Shown here piece after piece: positions 1 through 5,879 of a stretch of 9,278 nt of DNA; positions within the stretch are counted from its first letter, which is position 1; each line of letters begins with the position of its first letter. The DNA is from an uncultured Methanomicrobiales archaeon (GTDB taxonomy: Archaea; Thermoplasmatota; Thermoplasmata; Methanomassiliicoccales; Methanomethylophilaceae). Position numbers and translations under genes: made by a program. Location of the stretch: positions 1 to 9,278 of the forward strand of contig CALAVG010000302.1 of NCBI GenBank assembly GCA_937892275.1, in the 5' to 3' direction. The notes under the pieces are model-generated. The model had not been told where the DNA came from. It searched no databases and saw nothing but the letters and a program-made list of their open reading frames with translations.

Positions 1-23
1 TCAGACGTGTGCTCTTCCGATCT
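1..23. other. Illumina adapter remnant at contig end
   Basis: The first 23 bases match the 3' end of the standard Illumina TruSeq index-read adapter (it ends GCTCTTCCGATCT). This is not genomic DNA. It means the left edge of the window is an untrimmed contig or read end, so genomic sequence starts at about base 24 and anything to the left is unknown. The following stretch up to the thiDN stop is AT-rich, non-coding DNA apart from the terminator described below. Confidence 0.95.
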
Positions 24-90
24 GGGGGGTCAACCAATAACCCATTTTCCTATTCTTCCCATCTGTTCTGATTCTAATTGATTGATATTG

Positions 91-116
91 AAAAAGGAAT
101 GGCCGGTCGCCCGGCC
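91..116 (-). terminator. Hairpin plus T-tract terminator of thiDN
   Basis: A perfect 6-bp GC stem (GGCCGG 101-106, CCGGCC 111-116) with a 4-nt loop lies 12 bases past the thiDN stop codon. Read on the minus strand it is followed by ATTCCTTTTTC, giving a five-T run at 95-91. Archaeal termination depends mainly on the T-tract; the stem may help or may stabilise the 3' end. Its position directly after the stop supports a role as the end of the thiDN transcript. Confidence 0.6.
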
Positions 117-128
117 TGTGTGAAGGTT

Positions 129-1415
129 TTAAAGGATGCTGTCGAGCTTCTCCATCATGAGCTCGGGGTTCCTGGCGATCATTCTGATGATTCTGTCCTT
201 CTTGGAACCCTTGTCCACGATGGCATCGGGGACCTTACCAGCGAGTTGGATGGCCTTCTCGGTGGCCTCGGATACCTTGTCCTTGGTCATCTCCACGTTC
301 ACGGCGGTCATGCCCACCTCTTCCATGATGTCTATGATGTCCTGACGGTAGGCTAGGCTCATGATGCACCTGTCCTTTGGTTCGTGCTTCATGATTTCTA
401 GAAGCACATATGACAGGTGTTCTGCTGCACCGAACTTCGCGGGTCCGTTCTTCTTCAGAATACCGTTGTGGACCACCAGCTTCCTGTCGATGGCGGCGAT
501 CTCCTCCGGTCCTGCAGCATCCTTCAATGCGTATGCGATGTTCATTCCGCCCTTGGGGACGAACTCGTTGGGTACGAGGTCGACTATTCTGTTCGCAGCG
601 TTATCCAGCGAATCCAGGATCTTGAACTTGTCGGAATCGCCCTTGAGCTTCACCATCGGGTTGACGACCACATCGCCCTTTCCGATGGAATACTGGGTAG
701 CGATCGATTCCTGGATCAGTTCCCTGGACTTCATGACCGCGTTCACGATATCGAGACCTTTGGCCATGTTCGCCGTGATGTAGGATGAAAGGCAGCAACC
801 GCTCCCGTGACCCGATGGGGCCAGACGGGGATACTCCAGCTTGTTGAACTCCGATGACAGGTACAGATAATCCGTCACCTTGGGTCCTCTGAGGTGTCCT
901 CCCTTGAACAGGACGGAGGACCCCTGTTTCCCGATGAGCTCGCAGGCGAGGGTGATGTCATCCTCGTTCTTGATCTTCATACCGGCAAGCACTTCGGCCT
1001 CCTGTCTGTTGGGGGTGACCAATTCGCAGATTGGAAGTAGTTTCTTCTTCAATGCCTTCACGAAGTCATCGTCGCACAGCGAGCAGCCTGTCCCGGAGAC
1101 CATCACGGGATCCACAACGAGAGGCGCCTCATGGTCCTCTAGGATGTCAGCTACAGTTTCTACTATCTCTGCGCTGTACAGCATACCGGTTTTGACCGCT
1201 TTGATGTCGCAGTCCTTCAGCACCGATTCGAGCTGGGCCTGTACGAATTCGACAGGCATTGGGAAGATGCCGTCCACGCCCTGTGTGTTCTGGGCGGTGA
1301 CAGCGGTGATTACTGATGTGGCGTGCACTCCGACGACCGCCATGGCCTTGATATCTACCTGGATACCTGCACCGCCGATGGAGTCCGAGCCAGCCACTGT
1401 AAGAGCTGTTCTCAT
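129..1415 (-). CDS. thiDN: Bifunctional HMP-phosphate kinase / thiamine phosphate synthase (ThiD-ThiN fusion)
   Basis: This 428-aa cytosolic enzyme of thiamine biosynthesis joins two domains. Residues 1 to about 265 are ThiD, a ribokinase-family kinase that phosphorylates hydroxymethylpyrimidine and its phosphate. Visible motifs are AGSDSIGGAGIQ (8-19), VDPVMVSGTG (101-110), VTPNRQEAE (133-141), FKGGH (170-174) and the anion-hole motif HGSGC (203-207). Residues ~270-428 are ThiN, the archaeal enzyme that couples HMP-PP to thiazole phosphate in place of ThiE; I see NIAYALKDA (292-300) and KFGAAEH (327-333). ThiN also occurs as the sensor part of the ThiR repressor, but the ThiD fusion and absence of a helix-turn-helix favour an enzyme. 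I chose the ATG at 1415 rather than the frame extension to 1454, because the kinase begins there (MRTALTVAGSD) and the TATA box sits about 27 bp upstream. The stop is TAA. The gene diverges from the small gene at 1469. Confidence 0.93.
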   Translation of the reverse strand: MRTALTVAGSDSIGGAGIQVDIKAMAVVGVHATSVITAVTAQNTQGVDGIFPMPVEFVQAQLESVLKDCDIKAVKTGMLYSAEIVETVADILEDHEAPLVVDPVMVSGTGCSLCDDDFVKALKKKLLPICELVTPNRQEAEVLAGMKIKNEDDITLACELIGKQGSSVLFKGGHLRGPKVTDYLYLSSEFNKLEYPRLAPSGHGSGCCLSSYITANMAKGLDIVNAVMKSRELIQESIATQYSIGKGDVVVNPMVKLKGDSDKFKILDSLDNAANRIVDLVPNEFVPKGGMNIAYALKDAAGPEEIAAIDRKLVVHNGILKKNGPAKFGAAEHLSYVLLEIMKHEPKDRCIMSLAYRQDIIDIMEEVGMTAVNVEMTKDKVSEATEKAIQLAGKVPDAIVDKGSKKDRIIRMIARNPELMMEKLDSIL

Positions 1416-1437
1416 TGTTATTCGTAAAAACAAGGAA

Positions 1438-1445
1438 TTATATAA
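1438..1445. promoter_or_regulatory. Symmetric TATA box (TTATATAA) shared by thiDN and the divergent small gene
   Basis: The only gap between the divergent genes is 53 bp, and it contains one perfect palindromic box A, TTATATAA. Its centre is about 27 bp from the thiDN ATG on the minus strand and about 27 bp from the ATG at 1469 on the plus strand. That is the usual distance from box A to the archaeal transcription start, so both mRNAs are predicted to begin at or next to their start codons. Neither start has a Shine-Dalgarno sequence, which fits leaderless transcripts. Confidence 0.7.
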
Positions 1446-1468
1446 GGTGTCCAAGCATTCACTGTTCG

Positions 1469-1834
1469 ATGAAGGTCAGCAGCGTTCATTTCATTTTGAA
1501 AGGCAAATCCGACTACAAGGACCTGGCTCCTGTATTCCCCGACATCCTCAAGATGTTCCTCGAGTCCATAGACCAGCTGCCTGAAGAGGAGGAGCTTCTC
1601 CAGATGCTGATCGAACTCAACACTGCGGATCTCGAAATGAACAGGAAACCTGAGGGATACAACAGGAAGGGAAAGGTAAGACTCGTATTCCCTATGGATT
1701 CCAAGGAGTTCTACCTCAAGACCTACAGCAAGCCTGCGGAACTCGATTCCATCGCGGACAAGATCAGCGAGATGCTGACCGCTGCCAAGATCAAGTTCGA
1801 GGTAAAAAGGAACGAGCGTGTGGAATTCGACTGA
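1469..1834 (+). CDS. Uncharacterised small protein, 121 aa
   Basis: I do not recognise the family. The product is a soluble, highly charged protein with no signal peptide, membrane segment or cysteine motif. By eye its predicted secondary structure runs strand (VSSVHFIL, ~3-10), long acidic helix (~14-48, containing PEEEELLQML), strand (KVRLVFP), strand (EFYLKTYS), helix (LDSIADKISEMLTAAK), strand (KFEVKRN). This beta-alpha-beta-beta-alpha-beta order would suit a ferredoxin-like fold, but that is inference only. I chose the ATG at 1469 over an upstream one at 1415 because the promoter at 1438-1445 predicts transcription starting at about 1468 and the upstream start overlaps the thiDN start. 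The stop TGA directly abuts the argH stop codon on the other strand. The divergent promoter with thiDN is the only functional hint. Confidence 0.75.
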   Translation: MKVSSVHFILKGKSDYKDLAPVFPDILKMFLESIDQLPEEEELLQMLIELNTADLEMNRKPEGYNRKGKVRLVFPMDSKEFYLKTYSKPAELDSIADKISEMLTAAKIKFEVKRNERVEFD

Positions 1835-3277
1835 TCATCCTATCAGTTCTTTCCAGCAATTCTCTATGAGCTGCTTCTCTTGACGCAACACCTCTTCGCG
1901 CTGCATCAGCTGTTCTATGGCCTTGGACAGTTCCATGTCCACGGATGACGAGGATGTACCTCCGTAGGAGATTCTCCTCTCGACACAGCTCTGCACCGGG
2001 ACGAACTTGTAGACGTCGTTCTCGATCTTATCTGAGAATGTTCTGAGCTTCTCGAGGGGCATATCTTCGAGGTTGACGCCTGATTCTATGCTCTCTCTGA
2101 CGGCAGCACCGACGATGGCGTGTGCCTCGCGGAAGGGTATTCCTTTGGTGACAAGATAGTCTGCAAGGTCGGTGGCGTTGATCTGACCCCTGCTAGTGAC
2201 CTCCATGAGCCTGTCCTTCTTGAACGTCGTGGTGGCCATGACCTTGGACATGATCTCGAGGCAGTCGATGACAGTGTCCATGGAATCCATGACAGGTTTC
2301 TTGTCCTCCTGGAGATCGCGGTTGTAGGTAAGCGGGAGTCCCTTGGTCAGGACGATCATCGACATCAGCGAACCTACCACACCTCCGGTCTTACCCCTTA
2401 CGAGCTCCGCTATGTCGGGGTTCTTCTTCTGGGGCATGATCGACGAACCGGTGGTGAATTTATCGTCCATTTCGATGAATGCGAATTCCTGGGATGACCA
2501 GTACACGAGTTCCTCGCACAGGGATGACAGGTGGAGCTGCGTCTGCGTAGCGCAGAATGCCAACTCGTTGACGAAGTCCCTGTCGCTGACGGAATCCATG
2601 GAGTTCTCGGTGGGCTCCTCGAATCCGAGTGCGCTGGCGGTCATGAAACGGTCGATGGGATACGTTGTACCTGCAAGGGCCGCTGCTCCGAGGGGACATT
2701 TGTTCATCCTGTCGAAAGCGTCCAGGAATCTATCCGCATCGCGTGAGAATTTGAAGACGTATGCGAGCATGTGGTGCGACAACGTCACCGGCTGTGCATG
2801 CTGCATATGGGTGAAACCGGGCATGATCGTGTCGGTGTTGTCCTCAGTGATTTTCAGCAGGCTGGTGACCAGTCCGTCTATGGATTTGACGGCATCGAGT
2901 GCCTTGTCCCTCAGGTACATCCTGAAGTCCACTGCGACCTGGTCGTTCCTGCTCCTGCCCGTATGTAGTTTGCCGCCTGCGGGGCCGATCCTCTCGGTGA
3001 GCGAGAATTCGATGTTGGTATGGATGTCCTCCAGTTTGAAGTCAAGCTGGAATGTCCCGTCCTCGATCTCCTTGAGGATGGCCCTGAGGCCTTGAATGAT
3101 ACTGTCAACGTCCTCTGCCGGGATGATGTGGCATGCCTTGAGCATGTTCACATGCGCTAACGATCCCATGACATCGTAGAATGCCATCCTGGAATCCACA
3201 TCCAGCGAGGATGTGAAGACCAGTGTTGAGTCATCCATCTTGTCTTTGAATCTTCCGGACCAGAGGGCTTGTTTCAA
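1835..3277 (-). CDS. argH: Argininosuccinate lyase
   Basis: ArgH splits argininosuccinate into arginine and fumarate, the last step of arginine synthesis, as a cytosolic homotetramer of the fumarase/aspartase superfamily. The 480-aa length is normal. Visible family motifs are ALWSGRF (4-10), HTGRSRNDQ (105-113), the THMQHAQPVTLSHH region (156-169) and the superfamily signature GSSIMPQKKNPD (277-288), whose serine is the catalytic base in this family. The C-terminal ~30 residues form a charged helix. The start is a TTG at 3277: no ATG or GTG is available in frame nearby, and MKQALWSGRF matches the expected N-terminus. It lies 4 nt after the argG stop with no clear Shine-Dalgarno sequence, so translation is probably coupled to argG. 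The gene ends back-to-back with the convergent 121-aa gene; the stop is TGA. Confidence 0.96.
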   Translation of the reverse strand: MKQALWSGRFKDKMDDSTLVFTSSLDVDSRMAFYDVMGSLAHVNMLKACHIIPAEDVDSIIQGLRAILKEIEDGTFQLDFKLEDIHTNIEFSLTERIGPAGGKLHTGRSRNDQVAVDFRMYLRDKALDAVKSIDGLVTSLLKITEDNTDTIMPGFTHMQHAQPVTLSHHMLAYVFKFSRDADRFLDAFDRMNKCPLGAAALAGTTYPIDRFMTASALGFEEPTENSMDSVSDRDFVNELAFCATQTQLHLSSLCEELVYWSSQEFAFIEMDDKFTTGSSIMPQKKNPDIAELVRGKTGGVVGSLMSMIVLTKGLPLTYNRDLQEDKKPVMDSMDTVIDCLEIMSKVMATTTFKKDRLMEVTSRGQINATDLADYLVTKGIPFREAHAIVGAAVRESIESGVNLEDMPLEKLRTFSDKIENDVYKFVPVQSCVERRISYGGTSSSSVDMELSKAIEQLMQREEVLRQEKQLIENCWKELIG

Positions 3278-3281
3278 GTGA

Positions 3282-4625
3282 TCACTTCTTCTTGGTTGTC
3301 TTCTTCGCAGCCGTCTTCTTGGGAGCAGCTCTCTTGGCCGTCGCCTTCTTCTTGGGGGCGTTCATGTGTGCCTTGGCCGCGGTCTTTCCGGGGAGTCCCC
3401 AGCAGTAGATGAATCCTACAGCGGACTTGTGGTCGAACTCGTCTCCCTTGGCGTAGGTGCTGAGTCCCACATCGTAGAGCGAGTAGGGGGATCTTCTTCC
3501 GACGACAGTCGCGGTTCCCTTGTAGAGCTTGACCCTTACGACACCGGTGACGTACTCCTGGCTCTAGTCGATGAATGCTTGGAGGTTCTCGCGGAGTCCC
3601 TCGTACCAGAGACCGTCGTAGATCAGCTGGCTGAACTTCTGCTCGATGATACGCTTGAACTCGATGGTGTCCTTGGGCAGAGTGAGTGCCTCAAGTCCCC
3701 TGTGTGCCGCGATGAGTGTTATAGCCGCGGGGCACTCGTATGTCTCACGGCTCTTGATCCCGACGAGACGGTCCTCGACGTGGTCGATCCTTCCGACACC
3801 GTACTTTCCTGCGAGTTCGTTGAGCGTCTCGATGAGCTTGACTCCGTCCATGCGGACTCCGTCGAGGCATACAGGGATTCCCTTCTCGAATCCGATCTCG
3901 ATGTACTTGGGTGCTGCGGGTGCCTTCGCGGGGTCTACTGTGTATGCCCATGCTCCTGCGGGGGGCTCCTCCCATGGGTCCTCGAGTATTCCGCACTCGC
4001 ATGAGTTGCCCCAGAGGTTCTCGTCCCTGCTGTAGGGGCTGGACTTCTTGACGATGATCTCGATGCCGTTCTTCTTGGCGTAGTCGATCTCCTCCTCTCT
4101 GGTGGTGACCCATTCCCTCATGGGGGCGATGATCTTGAGATCGGGGTTCTGGGAGATGAGTCCGACATCGAACCTGACCTGGTCGTTTCCCTTCGCGGTG
4201 CATCCGTGGGCGATGTACTTGGCACCCTCCTTCTTTGCGACATCCGCGAGGACCTTCGTGATGAGAGGCCTTGCGACCGCTGTGCTCAGAGGGTAGACGT
4301 TCTGATACATGGCGTTCGCCTTGAGAGCGGGCCAGATGTAATCCTCCACGAATTCCTTCCTGACGTCGATGAAGTCTGCCTTGATCGCTCCGTTCCTGAG
4401 TGCACGGGCGACGATGTCGTCCTTGCTGGGAGGCTGACCGACGTTGACCGCGATGGCGATGACGTCGACGTTGTAGTTCTCCTGGAGCCAGTGAATGTCA
4501 ACTGATGTGTCGAGACCTCCGGAGTAGGCGAGGACGACCTTGTCCCTGGCTGCCTTCTTGGGGGCCGATTTGACTGTTTTGGCTGCGCTAGCTTTCTTCG
4601 TTGTGGTTTTCTTCGCTACTGCCAT
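3282..4625 (-). CDS. argG: Argininosuccinate synthase with an in-frame TAG (candidate pyrrolysine) and Lys-rich tails
   Basis: ArgG ligates citrulline and aspartate using ATP. Reading through one TAG codon (residue 354), the gene encodes 447 aa. Visible motifs are the ATP-binding loop AYSGGLDTS (33-41), HGCTAKGNDQVRFD (140-153) and SPYSRDENLWG (196-206). After the TAG the frame continues without any shift through SQEYVTGVVRVKLYKG, GRRSPYSLYD and SAVGFIYCWGLPGK, which are the conserved C-terminal segments of the family. Without readthrough the product would lose 94 residues needed for the normal fold and tetramer. The core is ~394 aa, normal for the family, but a Lys/Ala/Thr-rich stretch is added at each end (residues 1-29 and 423-447). 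I chose ATG 4625; a TTG at 4634 is possible. The stop is TGA. argH follows after 4 nt. Identity is certain; whether the TAG is decoded, a mutation or an error cannot be told from sequence alone. Confidence 0.93.
3564..3566 (-). other. In-frame amber codon in argG, candidate pyrrolysine site
   Basis: The codon context on the coding strand is GCA TTC ATC GAC TAG AGC CAG GAG TAC. From memory, human ASS1 reads IAKSQERV at this place, so the TAG lines up with a lysine; AAG to TAG is one base change, and pyrrolysine is a lysine derivative. The downstream frame is intact for 93 codons up to a TGA. Methanogens of the Methanomassiliicoccales commonly use TAG for pyrrolysine in methylamine methyltransferases, but pyl genes are not in this window, so decoding is inferred. 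Confidence 0.55.
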
Positions 4626-4654
4626 GCTAACCAAGCGACTGATGTCTTCTCATT

Positions 4655-4662
4655 CTTAAATA
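4655..4662 (-). promoter_or_regulatory. Box A of the argG-argH promoter
   Basis: On the minus strand the sequence CTATTTAAGAATG contains a box A-like TATTTAAG. Its centre is about 33 bp from the chosen ATG at 4625, which predicts a transcription start near 4632 and a leader of only a few bases. No Shine-Dalgarno sequence precedes the ATG, consistent with a near-leaderless mRNA. Confidence 0.55.
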
Positions 4663-4740
4663 GTATCGCGCATGAGTCGGCAGAGTTGAAACAGATACTG
4701 AGGGATCCGACCTGTCCGAACCATTGTCCGTGTTCAATCG

Positions 4741-4756
4741 GTTTATGCATGTAAAC
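4741..4756. promoter_or_regulatory. Inverted repeat GTTTA-N6-TAAAC, operator-like
   Basis: A perfect 5-bp inverted repeat with a 6-bp spacer (TGCATG) lies in the middle of the divergent argG/argC control region. The 16-bp length and symmetry fit a site for a dimeric helix-turn-helix regulator. It has the same geometry as the second repeat at 4784-4799, with start points 43 bp apart (about four helical turns). The arm sequences differ, so the two sites need not bind the same protein. Confidence 0.35.
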
Positions 4757-4783
4757 GACCTCATGTTCATCATTTTACATTTT

Positions 4784-4799
4784 TGTTCGATACTGAACA
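4784..4799. promoter_or_regulatory. Inverted repeat TGTTC-N6-GAACA next to the argC promoter
   Basis: A perfect 5-bp inverted repeat with a 6-bp spacer (GATACT) ends 6 bp upstream of the argC TATA box. A protein bound here would touch the TFB recognition element region, so it could either block or help promoter recognition. It is the best candidate operator for arginine control of the argCJBD operon, though no arginine regulator gene is present in the window. Confidence 0.4.
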
Positions 4800-4805
4800 T
4801 CATTC

Positions 4806-4813
4806 TTAATATA
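4806..4813 (+). promoter_or_regulatory. Box A of the argCJBD promoter
   Basis: TTAATATA is a good archaeal box A. Transcription is expected about 26 bp downstream, near 4836, which leaves a leader of roughly 20 nt that just includes the ribosome binding site at 4843-4847. Confidence 0.6.
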
Positions 4814-4842
4814 GGGGAAAACATGGGCCATCCATAATCCAT

Positions 4843-4847
4843 AGGAG
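4843..4847 (+). promoter_or_regulatory. Ribosome binding site of argC
   Basis: AGGAG lies 9 nt before the ATG at 4857 and fixes that start codon. It is the only clear Shine-Dalgarno sequence in the window; the other first-of-operon genes look leaderless or nearly so. Confidence 0.7.
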
Positions 4848-4856
4848 CCAGAGAAA

Positions 4857-5876
4857 ATGGTGAAAGTCGGAATAATCGGTGGAACTGGATACACGGGCGG
4901 GGAGCTGTCCCGCATACTGTGCACTCATCCCGATGTGGAGATCGCTGCCCTCACGTCCCGTCAGAACGCAGGGAAGAGGGTGGATTCGGTGCACTCATAC
5001 CTGAAGGGATACGTGGGCGATCTGGAGTTCACCGAGAGCATATCCGAGACCAAGGATCTGGATTTCGTGTTTGTAGCCACCCCTCATGGTGTGGCCATGA
5101 AGGAGGTCCCGGCACTGATGGAACAGGGGATCAAATGCATCGACCTCTCGGGTGACTATCGTCTTCACGATGTGTCCGTATACGAGAAATGGTACGGACA
5201 CGAGCACACGGATGTCGACAATCTCCAGAAGGCGGTCTACGGTCTTCCCGAGTTCTTCCGTGACGAGATCAAGGGGGCCGATCTGGTGGCCAACCCCGGA
5301 TGCTATGCCACATCGATCATCCTAGCATGCGGACCCCTGCTCAAGGCAGGAGTCGTTGATGAGGACATAATAGTCGATGCGAAGTCCGGAACGTCCGGTG
5401 CAGGAATGGTACCTACAGATAGGACGCATCATTCCACATGCGGAGAGGCGATCATACCCTACAGTGTCGGGAAGCACCGCCACACGCCGGAGATCGAGAT
5501 GGCCGTGGACAGATTCGCCGGTTCCCACACCAAGATGACATTCGTCCCCCAGCTACTCCCCATAGTGCGCGGTATCCTTTCATCATGCTACTTCAGCGTG
5601 AAGAAGGACTTGGCACAGGAAGATGTGGATAAGATATACGATCAGCAGTACGGCAAGGAGACGTTCGTACATTACGTCCCCGAACCGTCCATACGCGCAG
5701 TGGTGGCATCCAACCACGCACAGGTTTCGTCCAAAGTGTTAGGGGACAAGGTTGTCTCCTTCGGTGTCCTGGACAACCTGGTCAAAGGTGCATCGGGACA
5801 GGCGGTACAGTGCATGAACCTGATGCTCAACCTGGATGAGAAGAAAGGATTGAACATACCCGGATTGGGGGTCTGA
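4857..5876 (+). CDS. argC: N-acetyl-gamma-glutamyl-phosphate reductase
   Basis: ArgC uses NADPH to reduce N-acetylglutamyl phosphate to the semialdehyde, the third step of ornithine synthesis. At 339 aa it is of normal length. The N-terminal dinucleotide-binding loop reads GIIGGTGYTGGEL (5-17). The catalytic cysteine is C149 in VANPGCYAT, and GKHRHTPEIEM (H207/H209) carries the active-site histidine of the family. In some archaea the homologous ArgC/LysY works on LysW-bound substrates, but no lysW-like carrier gene is present and argJ follows, so the N-acetyl route is expected. It is the first gene of the operon, with its own box A and AGGAG ribosome binding site; argJ follows after 3 nt. The stop is TGA. 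Confidence 0.96.
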   Translation: MVKVGIIGGTGYTGGELSRILCTHPDVEIAALTSRQNAGKRVDSVHSYLKGYVGDLEFTESISETKDLDFVFVATPHGVAMKEVPALMEQGIKCIDLSGDYRLHDVSVYEKWYGHEHTDVDNLQKAVYGLPEFFRDEIKGADLVANPGCYATSIILACGPLLKAGVVDEDIIVDAKSGTSGAGMVPTDRTHHSTCGEAIIPYSVGKHRHTPEIEMAVDRFAGSHTKMTFVPQLLPIVRGILSSCYFSVKKDLAQEDVDKIYDQQYGKETFVHYVPEPSIRAVVASNHAQVSSKVLGDKVVSFGVLDNLVKGASGQAVQCMNLMLNLDEKKGLNIPGLGV

Positions 5877-5879
5877 ACT

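Noticed and set aside
880..1584. Long plus-strand open frames opposite thiDN, argH (2343-3095) and argG (3366-4004)
   Set aside because: They lie opposite well-supported genes, have no recognisable protein motifs, and are explained by codon bias in GC-rich genes.
3278..3285. The palindrome GTGATCAC at the argG/argH junction and again at the argJ/argB junction (7103-7110)
   Set aside because: Both contain the TGA stop codon of the upstream gene, and two copies of an 8-mer with a fixed stop codon are not convincing as a shared element.
3282..3470. A separate 62-residue Lys-rich small protein starting with GTG at 3470
   Set aside because: Translating upstream from 3470 shows the same frame running back to the TAG and matching the conserved end of argininosuccinate synthase. 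It is the C-terminus of ArgG, not a gene of its own.
3537..3570. A frameshift in argG rather than a lone stop codon
   Set aside because: The frame is the same on both sides of the TAG, and conserved residues resume at the next codon, so no insertion or deletion is needed.
4626..4634. TTG at 4634 as the argG start
   Set aside because: It adds only three residues (MVS) and lies at or just upstream of the predicted transcription start; the ATG at 4625 is the simpler choice.
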